Both the position numbers and the translations under genes were made by a program. Positions 36,337 through 46,223 of a stretch of 64,000 nucleotides of DNA are shown here, in pieces. Origin of the DNA: Bacteroidota bacterium. GTDB lineage: Bacteria > Bacteroidota > Bacteroidia > J057 > JADKCL01. Location of the stretch: positions 124,001 to 188,000 of the forward strand of contig JADKCL010000004.1 of NCBI GenBank assembly GCA_016718825.1, given 5' to 3'. Each line of letters begins with the position of its first letter. Position 1 is the first letter of the stretch. Below the pieces are notes generated by a model. It was not told the DNA's origin. It did not search any database and saw only the letters and a program-made list of their open reading frames with translations.

Positions 36337-36652
36337 GTCGAATTCCCGGACCTCCGTTGCCCCCAAATCCCGTTCGGAAATGATGATGATGATGATGCCC
36401 CTTGCTGCATCTGCCGCTTGGCATCCAAACGAAACGCGGCGCACCTCCTTTCCGAATGTGCGCCGCGCGTTTGGAAATTCAACCTAGGAATGATTTTTCT
36501 ATAAGTTCCAAGATTATGCACAGGATTCTTGGTTCAGAGCAAGGCGCTTTTTGGGTTCGTCCCGAGGTCGGGACGGATCCAAAAAGGAACGCAGCACTGG
36601 GCCAAGAAGACAAGCATAATGAAGGAACTGATAGAAATTTAATTCCCTTATC
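36337..36652. other. 316-base gap between convergent genes with two hairpins
   Basis: The gap between J-like gene B and the M16 gene holds an (ATG)6 triplet run (36380-36397) and two hairpins. One pairs 36432-36444 with 36458-36472 (a GC-rich stem with a 2-base bulge). The other pairs 36548-36565 with 36568-36585 and is flanked by T5 and A5. No gene is seen in it. Confidence 0.7.
36548..36585. terminator. Bidirectional terminator-like hairpin
   Basis: Arms TTTTTGGGTTCGTCCCGA (36548-36565) and TCGGGACGGATCCAAAAA (36568-36585) pair along their length with two G-T mismatches. A U-run would end the message from either side, fitting its place between convergent genes. It may also be a dispersed palindromic repeat. 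Confidence 0.5.
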
Positions 36653-39625
36653 TCAATACCCAAACAAGTCCAACAAGCTCAATTCCACCACTTCGCCATA
36701 TTGCGAAAGTGCCTTCATATCGATCTTGTCTTTGCTGCCGAGTACCAACAAATTGAATTGCTTGCCAGCGACATACTGCTTGTGAAAAGCCTGCACGTCG
36801 GCAAATGTCAGTTTTTCGAGTGCTTCGTAGATTTCCTGACGCTGATCGGTGCTCACCGCATGGCGCAGGGCCGTTTCGTAGTTAAACAGGATGCCCGTGC
36901 GAATAATCCGCTCAGTATCAATCTTATTTTTGATCGATGCCTTCGAATTCTCAAAGAGATTTTCCGATTTGGGGATCTCATTCAGCAACTCAAACATGCC
37001 GACGATGGCGTCGTTGAGTTTGTCGGCCTGGGTGCCAACATAAGCCTGCACAAAAAACGGCTCCTTGATTTTGGCAGGTGTCACAAAGCTGCTGAAGGTC
37101 GAATAGGCAAGTGCCTTGGATTCGCGAATTGTCTGAAAAACAATGCTGGACATGTTTCCACCGTAGTATTCATTGAACATACGGATGTTTTTGTACATCG
37201 TAGGATCGTAGTCCACTGAGCGTGACAGCCAGAGAATCTCGGCCTGCACCATGTCGTAATTCACAAAATACACCTTGGTTTTGGTGGTCTGTGTATGCTG
37301 ATAGGGATTTTCCCTTGGTACTGCTGTCAACTGCGCCGGCGTGATATGCAGGCGGTTCAGCGTAGTGGCAACCTCGGCAGCCGCTGCAGGGCCGTAGTAA
37401 AGCACTTTGTGCTGATAATCCGTAATCGTTTTGATCTTGTCGACCAAAGCCTGAGCCTTGATGGATCTCAACTGATCTTCTTGCAAGATATCGTTGAATG
37501 GGTTTTTGGCGCCATACATGCCATAGCTTTGCATACCCCTCCAAAGAATCGCACCCTTGTTGAGCTTCAAATCGTTGCGTGACTTCACGGTACGGTCGAT
37601 CAGGCTCGCCAAGGCAGCATCGTCAGGCTTCGCATTCTTCAGCAGATGCTCAAACAGCTCGACACTTGCATCAAAATTTTTGGCCAATCCGCTGACGTAC
37701 ACATAAATCTGGTCATCGCCCGAACTCACATCAAAGGTGGTTCCGAGCTCATAAAACTTCTTGGAAATGTCGTCAGCCGAATATTTATCCGTTCCGAGGA
37801 AGGGAAGATACTCGATGGCAAATGCAAGTTGCTTGTCTTGATTCTTCCCGAAATCCAGCAAATAATAGAGGGAAAACAGCGAATTCTCGTCGTTTTTGAC
37901 ATAATGCATCGTCACGCCTGACTTGAGCGAAGACTTTTCAATGTCTTTGTTGTAGTCGAGGAAACGTGGCGCGATCGCGGGAGCTTCCATGGCAACGAGT
38001 CCTTTGAGGAATTCGCTTTGTGCCTCGCGGTTTACTTCCACAGGCGTGATTTGTGGCTTCACGACCTTTTGGACATTGGCACGCTCCCCGGTCCTTTTGT
38101 ACACCACGACATAGTTGTCGTTGTAGTATTGCTTGGCGACGCGGATAATGTCATCCTTGGTCAGTTTGCGCATTTTGGCAACCTTCTGAATATAGTCGGC
38201 CCATTCTTGATTGGTGATAAAAGCCTCGATATAGCCACCTGTGCGGCCGCGATTGCTTTCAAATTGGCGCATTTGCTGGATTTCCATGTCATTCACGACG
38301 GCAGCAAGTGCAGATTCGTCAAATTCGCCCTTTTTGATCTTGATCAATTGCCCGATCAGCAGTTCCTCCAATGCCTCCAGGGTTTGCCCCTCCTTGGGGG
38401 AACCGCCCAACATGTACACGCCATAGTCCTTGTTGATCATCGTATAGCCGTAGGCGTCCAATACCTTCTGCTGCTTGACCAAATTCAAGTCGATCAAGCC
38501 CGCCGTCGAATTGCTCAGCAGATAGTCAATCATCTCGATGGCAGGCATGTCTGCATGTGCGACGCCCGGCACGCGGAAACCGATGTTGACAAATTCGGCT
38601 TCTGGACCAAACACCTCCAAACGCTGAATCCCGGTCAATGGCTCCTCGACGGGGCCATTGTAAGGAATGACCGGCTTGGTCTGAAATCCTCCAAAATTCT
38701 GATCGATCAACCGGATCACTTGGTCTGGATCAAAGTCTCCTGAAAGACACAATGCCATGTTATTGGGGACGTAATAGTTCTTGAAATACTCCTTGATCTT
38801 GATGATCGAAGGGTTTTTCAGGTGCTCAACGGTACCGATGGTGGTTTGCTGACCGTAATTGTGGGATGGGAATACCGTTTCCATCAGCTTTGCATAGACT
38901 GCGCGGCGGTCATTGTCGAGCGAAATGTTCTTCTCCTCGTAAACTGCTTCCAATTCGGTATGAAAAAGGCGCAAAACAGGATTGCGAAAGCGTTCGCCTT
39001 CGATCTTGAGCCACTTTCCAATCATATTGCTCGGAATATCATTGATATAAACGGTGCGTTCGACAGAGGTATAGGCATTGGTGCCTTTGGCGCCGATGGA
39101 AGAAAGCATCTTGTCATATTCGCTGGCGATGGCATACTTGGCAGCTTCACCGGAAACCTTGTCGATTTGCGCATAAATCTGCTTGCGTTTTGCCTCGTCG
39201 GTCGTGGCGCGGTATTGCTCGTAAAGCTTCTCGATTTGGTCCAACAACGGCTTTTCCTTGGCATAGTCCAATGAACCGTAGCGATCCGTACCCTTAAACA
39301 ACAGGTGCTCCAGATAGTGGGCCAAGCCTGTGCAATCCTTGGGATCGTTGTTGCTACCGGTACGGACAGCGATGTTTGTCTGGATGCGTGGCTCGCTTTT
39401 ATTGACCGTCAGGTACACGGTCAGGCCGTTTTTCAGGTTATAAATTCGCGTATTCAGCGGATCACCTACGACCGAAAACCATGTGTATTTGCCGTCCTCG
39501 GAAGTGTAGGTCACGGTATTGTACAACGCCGCCTGTTTGATCTTTTCCTTTTGGGCTTGGAGCGTTCCCAAGCCGAATGTAAACAGTAAAGCCAGCAACA
39601 GGGCTGGTTTCAACAATTGCTTCAT
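36653..39625 (-). CDS. M16 family (insulinase-type) metalloprotease, secreted
   Basis: 990 residues from ATG 39625 (39664 would add 13 before the signal). Signal peptide (PALLLALLFTFGLGTLQA). The inverted zinc motif HYLEH (H-x-x-E-H) is near residues 102-106, and the third ligand is in ELEAVYEEKN further on, so the N-terminal half is catalytic. The C-terminal half (from about 560, FLDYNKDIEKSS to YSTFSSFVTPAKI) is the non-catalytic second M16 unit. Together they form the clamshell peptidase of the pitrilysin/insulinase type, here exported to the periplasm. It probably degrades peptides there. Confidence 0.9.
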   Translation of the reverse strand: MKQLLKPALLLALLFTFGLGTLQAQKEKIKQAALYNTVTYTSEDGKYTWFSVVGDPLNTRIYNLKNGLTVYLTVNKSEPRIQTNIAVRTGSNNDPKDCTGLAHYLEHLLFKGTDRYGSLDYAKEKPLLDQIEKLYEQYRATTDEAKRKQIYAQIDKVSGEAAKYAIASEYDKMLSSIGAKGTNAYTSVERTVYINDIPSNMIGKWLKIEGERFRNPVLRLFHTELEAVYEEKNISLDNDRRAVYAKLMETVFPSHNYGQQTTIGTVEHLKNPSIIKIKEYFKNYYVPNNMALCLSGDFDPDQVIRLIDQNFGGFQTKPVIPYNGPVEEPLTGIQRLEVFGPEAEFVNIGFRVPGVAHADMPAIEMIDYLLSNSTAGLIDLNLVKQQKVLDAYGYTMINKDYGVYMLGGSPKEGQTLEALEELLIGQLIKIKKGEFDESALAAVVNDMEIQQMRQFESNRGRTGGYIEAFITNQEWADYIQKVAKMRKLTKDDIIRVAKQYYNDNYVVVYKRTGERANVQKVVKPQITPVEVNREAQSEFLKGLVAMEAPAIAPRFLDYNKDIEKSSLKSGVTMHYVKNDENSLFSLYYLLDFGKNQDKQLAFAIEYLPFLGTDKYSADDISKKFYELGTTFDVSSGDDQIYVYVSGLAKNFDASVELFEHLLKNAKPDDAALASLIDRTVKSRNDLKLNKGAILWRGMQSYGMYGAKNPFNDILQEDQLRSIKAQALVDKIKTITDYQHKVLYYGPAAAAEVATTLNRLHITPAQLTAVPRENPYQHTQTTKTKVYFVNYDMVQAEILWLSRSVDYDPTMYKNIRMFNEYYGGNMSSIVFQTIRESKALAYSTFSSFVTPAKIKEPFFVQAYVGTQADKLNDAIVGMFELLNEIPKSENLFENSKASIKNKIDTERIIRTGILFNYETALRHAVSTDQRQEIYEALEKLTFADVQAFHKQYVAGKQFNLLVLGSKDKIDMKALSQYGEVVELSLLDLFGY

Positions 39626-39764
39626 ATTTTCGTTTCTTTTTTGCTTCAAACTTTCAGAATGCAAACCATGTGCATATTTGCAAAGAAAATGCCGAAAACA
39701 GTTGTCCCGGCAAAGACGAATCCCAAAGTTAAGTACAGTTTCGAAATCAACGTATTACAATTCG

Positions 39765-40250
39765 ATGGCTGAATCCATTTCCTTGTTGTCAGAGGCCACC
39801 CGCGCCGAACAGTACCGCAGTCTTTTACCGCAAATTGCTGCACTCATCGAGGACGAGCCCGATCTGATCGCCAACCTTGCGAATGTGGCTGCCGTGCTGA
39901 AAGAGGCGTTTGGCTTCTTTTGGGTAGGCTTTTACCTGATGAAAGACGGCGAATTGGTTTTGGGTCCGTTCCAAGGGCCACTTGCTTGCACGCGTATCGC
40001 GCTCGGGCGGGGCGTATGCGGCGCAGCTGCCCAACAACGCGAGACCTTGGTCGTTCCCGACGTCGAATTGTTTCCCGGACACATTGCATGCAGCAGCCTC
40101 AGCAGGTCAGAAATTGTCGTGCCGATGATTGCCAACGACCAAATTTTGGGCGTTCTCGACGTGGATTCAGAGCACCTCGCGCACTTCGACGGGGTGGATG
40201 CGGAATGGCTAGCCAAGATTGTCAACACAGTGGTGGACAGACATTGGTAA
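39765..40250 (+). CDS. msrC: Free methionine-(R)-sulfoxide reductase (GAF domain)
   Basis: 161 residues from ATG 39765. A single GAF domain with the fRMsr signature: FWVGFYLM, LGPFQGPLACTRI, GRGVCGAAA and FPGHIACSSLSRSEIVVP. The three conserved cysteines are at 75, 85 and 109, spaced 10 and 24 apart exactly as in E. coli fRMsr (Cys84, Cys94, Cys118). The enzyme reduces free methionine-R-sulfoxide with thioredoxin, in the cytosol. It stands alone, divergent from the M16 gene. Confidence 0.93.
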   Translation: MAESISLLSEATRAEQYRSLLPQIAALIEDEPDLIANLANVAAVLKEAFGFFWVGFYLMKDGELVLGPFQGPLACTRIALGRGVCGAAAQQRETLVVPDVELFPGHIACSSLSRSEIVVPMIANDQILGVLDVDSEHLAHFDGVDAEWLAKIVNTVVDRHW

Positions 40251-40417
40251 AAACGGAGGCTGAACCATCACAAAGCAATTCCACAAAGGCACCCATTCGC
40301 CCAAAATCCACTCTTTTTCGCCCTTGAAACCCGAAATCCTGCTATATTTACAGGCTTGATTTTGCTGGCTGCGGCGAATCCAAGTTGGTACGGAGAGATT
40401 AACGGAATTGATTTCAA

Positions 40418-41575
40418 ATGGGAACGAAGGCCCACTTTAGGGTGGATACCAAACTGGCTGCATTGTTGGGCGAAAATTATCGCTCGACCGAATATGCATT
40501 GAAGGAACTGATCGACAATGCTTGGGATGCGGATGCGGAAAATGTCTGGATTTACCTTCCCGCGCCGCTCACCGCCGACCCGATCATCATCATCGACGAT
40601 GGACTGGGCATGACCGAGCGGGAATTGACCGAAGGCTACCTCAAAATCGCATCTGACCGGCGCACACGCAAGGGCGAGCGCACACTTCGATTCAACCGAC
40701 GCGTCAAGGGACGCAAGGGAATTGGCAAATTTGCAGGGCTTGTCTCCGCAAATGTCATGGAGATCAGTACCCGATCCAACGGCAAAAAAACCAAAATCAG
40801 CATTGTCAAGGCCGATTTGCTGAGCTCTGACAAGGATTTGGAGAAAATTGATCTCCCGATGAGTTCGGAGGCTTGCCCCGACGATCAGCATGGCACAGCC
40901 ATCAAGCTTACCGACCTCAACCAGAATCTCAGCTTTCCAGACCCCAATGTCTTGAAGCAAATTCTCTTCCTGGAATACGGCCGACAAGCCAATTTCCGGA
41001 TCTTCGTCAACGAGGAAGCGCTTGACATTGAGGATCTCCCCGGAGAAACCATCATCGAGGAAAGCGACCTCAACGAATTGGGAGTCGTGAAAATGAAGTT
41101 CACGATCACGGACAAACGTTCGCCCAAACAAAGCGGCATCGCCGTGCGTGTCAATGGCAAAATCGTGGGCAAACCCCATCATTTCGGGCTCGAGAACTCC
41201 GACGAGATTCCGACAAAATTGCTGTCCAGAGTCTATGGAGAGGTAGAAACCGACGGACTCGAAGATGCTGTCACTGCGGACTGGGGCGCCATCATTGAAA
41301 ACTCAAAGGCTTGGCAGAAGCTCGAAGCATTTGTGCGTTTCCGACTTCTGAAGGCGCTCAAGGCGAAACATAAAGCCGAAATCGGCATCGCGCAAGCGCG
41401 CTGGAAACTCTTGATCAACCGGGAGCTGGACAAACTTCCGCCCCATAAGCGCCCGTTTGCCGCAACGGCACTCGACAAAGTGCTCAAAAAATTCTACGAC
41501 CAAAAGGAGGAGCATGTGCGGTCGATCATCGCAATGGTTTTCGATTTGCTCAAAGATGCCAATATTCGGGCATAG
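40418..41575 (+). CDS. GHKL (MORC/Hsp90-like) ATPase
   Basis: 385 residues. The Bergerat ATP-binding fold is plain: STEYALKELIDNAWDADA (N-box, about 23-41), IIIIDDGLGMTERE (G1, about 57-70) and RRVKGRKGIGKFAG (G2, about 93-106). A ribosomal-S5-like second domain is likely from about 200 on (FTITDKRSPKQSGIAVRVNG). The C-terminal helix ends near LLKDANIRA; no nuclease or further domain follows before the stop, unlike longer bacterial MORC-like proteins, some of which occur in defence islands. No defence neighbours are seen here. Function unknown. Confidence 0.75.
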   Translation: MGTKAHFRVDTKLAALLGENYRSTEYALKELIDNAWDADAENVWIYLPAPLTADPIIIIDDGLGMTERELTEGYLKIASDRRTRKGERTLRFNRRVKGRKGIGKFAGLVSANVMEISTRSNGKKTKISIVKADLLSSDKDLEKIDLPMSSEACPDDQHGTAIKLTDLNQNLSFPDPNVLKQILFLEYGRQANFRIFVNEEALDIEDLPGETIIEESDLNELGVVKMKFTITDKRSPKQSGIAVRVNGKIVGKPHHFGLENSDEIPTKLLSRVYGEVETDGLEDAVTADWGAIIENSKAWQKLEAFVRFRLLKALKAKHKAEIGIAQARWKLLINRELDKLPPHKRPFAATALDKVLKKFYDQKEEHVRSIIAMVFDLLKDANIRA

Positions 41576-41695
41576 GAAATGCTTCAAAAGATCAAGTCAA
41601 CCTTGCTTGGTCCCCAATTGTGCTTCAGTTTGGCATTGAAGGAAAGCCAAAGCCTCTTTAAAATGGTGCCAAGGATGTGTATGCCTCTGAAAGTC

Positions 41696-44600
41696 CTACC
41701 TGAGTAGCGTAACTGTTCCGGCGCGTTTTACTTTTTCACTGAGATAACCTCTGGCCTCAATCACATAAGTGTAGACTCCCTCCTGCACTCCCTTGTCGTG
41801 GAGTGAACCATCCCATTGAAAATCAGGATCAAAGGACTCGTAGATCATCATCCCCCATCGGTCAAACAACATGACGTGGAACTCCTTTACACCGATCCAT
41901 TTGACGAAGAAAAAATCGTTGAGGCCGTCGCCGTTGGGGGTAAATGCATTCGGAATATAAATCGTAAAGTCGGCGCCGACAATCACCCGTTGCACAGCCG
42001 AATCACGGCATCCGGTTGCAGAAGTCACGATCAACAATACATCAAAACGGCCTGTATCCTGATATTCATGGGAAGGACTGAAGGATGTGCTTCCATTGCC
42101 GTCCCCAAAATCCCAAAGCCAAGAACTCCCTAATTGGCTTTGATTAAAGAAAGTAGTCGAAAACGGAAGTATTCCTGAATCCGGATCGGCAAAAAAATCG
42201 GCAATCGGCAGCATTGTGTCTACAGTCATGACCAAGCTGTCGGGCAAACTGGGGCAACCGTCAACAAACGTAGTAAGCGTATAAAGCGTTGTTTGGGAGG
42301 GAAATACATCGATTCTAACGGTCGACTCTCCCGTACTCCAAAGTAAAATATCCCCTCCTGATCCGAGCAGGACGGTACGTTCTCCACGGCAAAGGAGCGG
42401 CGGGCCAGTGATCTGCGCTACAGGTGTGGGTGTTACGGGCACGTTCACGGTGTCCCAATCACGGCAGCCGTTGGCGCCAAATACGGTGACAATCAGGTCG
42501 GTGGTCTGCGTGAGCACCGCAACCGGGTTTTGCAATTGTGGATCATTGAACACGATCGCTGGCGACCAGGCATAGGAATTGCCTCCCGAAGCGAATACTT
42601 GGATGGATGAATCTTCACAGATCACCGTCCCACCCCAAGCCTGTGCCACAGGCGCAGGCATCACATCAATCGAAAGCGTATCTTGATCGCGACAGCCGTA
42701 GATGTCTGTACCTGTCACGATGTACGTGATGTCGCTGCTCGGGTAAGTGAGCGGCGAGCCACTGTTGGGGTTGCTCAAGGCAGTTGGCGGCGACCAAGAA
42801 TAGGTCGCTGCACCCGTGGCAGTCAGTTGTACGGTATCGTTTTCGCACATCACAAAATCTGGACCCACATCAATCACCGGCAGTGGATGAACGGTCACCC
42901 GGAGGCTGTCGGTATGCGAGCAGCCAAATGCGTCGGTGACGGTCAGCGTATAGGTCGTGTTTACCGTCGGGCTCGCAACCGGATTGGCAATATTGGTGGC
43001 AGAAAGTCCCGTTGGCGGTTGCCAGAGATAGGTTCCGCCACCGGAACCGTTCAACGGAATGCCATCTCCAATACAAAGATCAATATCAGGTCCGGGTTGG
43101 GCCAAAACCGTGCTGACTTGTACGGTGACAGTATCCGTGTCTGTGCAGCCATTCAAGGCCGTGACAGTCAAGGTGTAATTGGTGGTCTGGGTTGGAAACG
43201 CAAACGGATTGGGTATGGCATTGTTGCTCAAGGTGGTGGGATTGCTCCAATTGTAGAATCCGCCGCCGCTTGCGCCGAGCTGCACGCTGTCACCCGGGCA
43301 AATAAACCCTCCTGTACCCGCATTCGCAGTGGGCAAAGGCAATATGCTGATCGTCACTTGCCCCGTATCGGCGCAGCCGCCCGGGTTGGTCGTAATCACA
43401 GTATAGGTCTGACTTGCAGCAGGATTGGCAAATGTCGTTCCTGTGGTGGTACTGCTGAGCCCGATCGGCGGGCTCCATTGAAAAAATTGACCGCCTGCTG
43501 CCTGCAATGTGATTCCCTGCCCTTCGCAAAAGCTAGTGTCCGGCGTAAGCGTCAAAACCGGATAAGGATAAACATTGATGGTGCGGTAACTGGTATCGAG
43601 CTCATTGCAGCTATTGGGATCGGCCACAATCAGCATGACATTGTAGGTGCCTGGAAATTGAAAGGTATGACTGGCATTGAATGTAGCGGCGGTATTGGCT
43701 CCACCGGAGGATGGGTCATCAAAATTCCAGAAAAAGGAAACGCCACCCGTACTTTGATTCTGGAATTGCACGGTATGTGGCGCACAGCCACCCAATGCAG
43801 GAACCGGCTGAAAATCAGCCACAATTCCTTCCAATTCCAGATCCATTTTGAAACATGCAAGGTTACAGCCGCCCTGACCGGCATTGTTATTCGGGGAATA
43901 GGCCCCCGGCGTCGTCGGGAAATCGGAATTGTTCCAGCAACCGGCGCAGACTGCCTGATAAACTTCGGCATGTTTGCTGAACCGACTCGTGCCGCCGTCC
44001 ACGTGCTCGTTGCTCAAGGAGCCGCCCATAAACGTAGCGAAGTTCAAGGCAACCGCATCATTTTGCAGGACGATCAAATACAAATCACTGCCGTCGGTCG
44101 ATTGTTGAATGGCATTCGGAGTGGTCGGAAGTCCAAGGGTATTTCCCATGAAATTCGTTGCACCGCCCCAACCTGAGACATACACGTATTCGCAGACATC
44201 CACCAAAAATGCCGTCGGTGAAATGCTTACACCATTCCCGTTTCCAAACACGGTGGAATAATGGATGATTGAGAGATCAGGATCAAGCTTTTGAATAAAC
44301 TGCCCTGTGGTGCCGGCGCTCCAAACACCCGGGGTTCGCAAAAAGTTGCCATCCGTCTGACCGACAATATACACGTCGCCATCCTGATCGATTTCGACAA
44401 AATAACATTGATCATACTGCGGTGTCCCGATATAGGTGCTCGAGACGAGGCCGGTTCCTTGCGGATTGAGATGCGTGAGAAATCCGTCGATGCCGCCTGG
44501 TTTGGCTGGAGAAACCGTGGCCGGTGTCGTTGGAAAATTCGAGCTTGCGGTGCCGCCGGTCACGTACACTCCCTGATTGGCATCGAGTTTCAGTGAATAG

Positions 44601-46021
44601 GCAGCATCATCTCCATTTCCGCCCAAGTGCGTGCTCCAAAGCAATTGCGTCAATCCGGGATTCATTTTGAAAACCACGCCGTCCTGAACGCTGGATATTT
44701 GCGGACGGAATGCCCCCGGTGTGGTTGGAAAATTTCCTGATCGGGTACACGAGGCAATGTAAACATTGCCAAATTGGTCAGAAACGATTTCCCCACGGGC
44801 GTCGTCCCCGTAATTGTGCTTGATACTGTTTTGTGTGTAGCTGTTGTCAATATTGAAGGCATCCAAGCCGTCACCGCCGACGTAAGTACTTGCCATCAAG
44901 GACGTTCCACCAGGATTGAGCTTGGACACGTAGATATCCGTAGCCCCATTCAATGTGGCATCGTATCGGCCTTGTGTCGTCGGAAAGTCATTGGACCGCG
45001 TCATGCCAAAGACAAACAAGTTACCAAACACGTCGACGACCATGCTATGAGGCTGATCAGGGTTGCTGCCACCCAAGTAGGTCGAGTACAGCATCGCACC
45101 GGTGGCGCTGAATTTGGTAATGGAGACGTCAAATCCGCCCCGGAAATTGGTTTGGTAGGCCCCCAACGACACAGGATATCCCTGCGCGTAGGCAATGCCA
45201 CCCGCATAGAGATTTCCGCTCGCATCATACGTCGCTGAAAAGCCGAAATTGTTAGCGGTGGAGCCTGTAAACGTCGAAAATACCAAGGTCGGATCAATGA
45301 CCAACTCCGATTTGCCATCGTATCCTTCTGGAAAAAAGAAGCTGAGTTCATTTCCTGTCAAGCTGAAGGAACAAGGCAGCGGCTGATCTTTTTGAAAGGC
45401 GATGGGCCGTTCCTCGCGGATCTCGTTGATCGAAGTGACCATTTTCAACTGACCCTTTTCGATTCCAAGCGCATCCAGACCCTCATAGGCCAGTTTGATT
45501 CTACCCGCATCAGCGTTGGGATGCACGACAAAATCATACTTCAAGCCAAGCCCGTGGGCATAGATCACAAAATCAACTCCTGGATAGAGGTTTTTGTACC
45601 GCACTTGCTGGAACATCGGCACCTCTGAGGCCCACTTTTCAGGGACGTTCCCATGGTAATAGTTGTGGTATTCAGGGACTTTTTGTTCGCCGAGAATAAG
45701 ATCTGGAGATTGCGCGCCGGCAAACTTTACCGCGAAGGCATGGCAATCAATCGTGGAATCGACAGGTTTGCCGGGAGGGTTGTGAAACATTTGGTCGTGG
45801 AGGTTGCTCACATCGCAAAAAGCGTAGGTGAGCCTGTCCTTTTCCAAAAAGACCCTTCCCATCGGAATGTCAGCAACAAAAAGCACCTGCGGCTCCCATT
45901 GCCCTTTATTTTCGATAAAGCGAATCGCTGAGGAGTCTGAATGACCTGAAGCGGCCACCCAATTCCCGATCAAGAACAAGGCTGCAAAAACAAAAAGGAG
46001 TCGTCGCGTGTGTTGCTGCAT
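41696..46021 (-). CDS. Giant gliding-motility-associated (CHU_C) surface protein
   Basis: 1441 residues. Signal peptide (RRLLFVFAALFLIGNWVAA), an N-terminal DUF7948-like part (FIENKGQWEPQVLF), then SBBP/beta-propeller-like repeats (STYLGGSNPDQPHSMVVDVFG, STYVGGDGLDAFNID, STHLGGNGDDAAYSLKLD), a PKD domain (FFWNFDDPSSGGAN), six or so Ig/PKD-like repeats of the LTVTALNGCTDTDTVTVQVS type, and a gliding-motility CHU_C C-terminal domain (YIPNAFTPNGDGLNDFFFVK) that directs type IX secretion as type B. Probably a long surface filament or adhesin. Confidence 0.9.
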   Translation of the reverse strand: MQQHTRRLLFVFAALFLIGNWVAASGHSDSSAIRFIENKGQWEPQVLFVADIPMGRVFLEKDRLTYAFCDVSNLHDQMFHNPPGKPVDSTIDCHAFAVKFAGAQSPDLILGEQKVPEYHNYYHGNVPEKWASEVPMFQQVRYKNLYPGVDFVIYAHGLGLKYDFVVHPNADAGRIKLAYEGLDALGIEKGQLKMVTSINEIREERPIAFQKDQPLPCSFSLTGNELSFFFPEGYDGKSELVIDPTLVFSTFTGSTANNFGFSATYDASGNLYAGGIAYAQGYPVSLGAYQTNFRGGFDVSITKFSATGAMLYSTYLGGSNPDQPHSMVVDVFGNLFVFGMTRSNDFPTTQGRYDATLNGATDIYVSKLNPGGTSLMASTYVGGDGLDAFNIDNSYTQNSIKHNYGDDARGEIVSDQFGNVYIASCTRSGNFPTTPGAFRPQISSVQDGVVFKMNPGLTQLLWSTHLGGNGDDAAYSLKLDANQGVYVTGGTASSNFPTTPATVSPAKPGGIDGFLTHLNPQGTGLVSSTYIGTPQYDQCYFVEIDQDGDVYIVGQTDGNFLRTPGVWSAGTTGQFIQKLDPDLSIIHYSTVFGNGNGVSISPTAFLVDVCEYVYVSGWGGATNFMGNTLGLPTTPNAIQQSTDGSDLYLIVLQNDAVALNFATFMGGSLSNEHVDGGTSRFSKHAEVYQAVCAGCWNNSDFPTTPGAYSPNNNAGQGGCNLACFKMDLELEGIVADFQPVPALGGCAPHTVQFQNQSTGGVSFFWNFDDPSSGGANTAATFNASHTFQFPGTYNVMLIVADPNSCNELDTSYRTINVYPYPVLTLTPDTSFCEGQGITLQAAGGQFFQWSPPIGLSSTTTGTTFANPAASQTYTVITTNPGGCADTGQVTISILPLPTANAGTGGFICPGDSVQLGASGGGFYNWSNPTTLSNNAIPNPFAFPTQTTNYTLTVTALNGCTDTDTVTVQVSTVLAQPGPDIDLCIGDGIPLNGSGGGTYLWQPPTGLSATNIANPVASPTVNTTYTLTVTDAFGCSHTDSLRVTVHPLPVIDVGPDFVMCENDTVQLTATGAATYSWSPPTALSNPNSGSPLTYPSSDITYIVTGTDIYGCRDQDTLSIDVMPAPVAQAWGGTVICEDSSIQVFASGGNSYAWSPAIVFNDPQLQNPVAVLTQTTDLIVTVFGANGCRDWDTVNVPVTPTPVAQITGPPLLCRGERTVLLGSGGDILLWSTGESTVRIDVFPSQTTLYTLTTFVDGCPSLPDSLVMTVDTMLPIADFFADPDSGILPFSTTFFNQSQLGSSWLWDFGDGNGSTSFSPSHEYQDTGRFDVLLIVTSATGCRDSAVQRVIVGADFTIYIPNAFTPNGDGLNDFFFVKWIGVKEFHVMLFDRWGMMIYESFDPDFQWDGSLHDKGVQEGVYTYVIEARGYLSEKVKRAGTVTLLR

Positions 46022-46223
46022 ACCATCACCCCAATGAATGGGTCGAAAGCACTAAATTTACTAAGTCAAGACGTTGCCCACAAGTCGCCCAACGTCATTC
46101 TGATCGAATTGTTGCATTGACGGTCAGAATGAGTGCATCAACTGTCGCATTCCTTGAAAAAAGCTGTATTTTTGATCGGGTAGCCTTGCAACCAAGGCAA
46201 GATTTGATGGAGAAAAACAAAAC

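Noticed and set aside
36380..36397. (ATG)6 run as a functional element
   Set aside because: Short triplet repeat without coding or regulatory context.
42683..44176. 497-codon plus frame over the CHU_C gene
   Set aside because: Shadow of the minus-strand PKD-like repeats.
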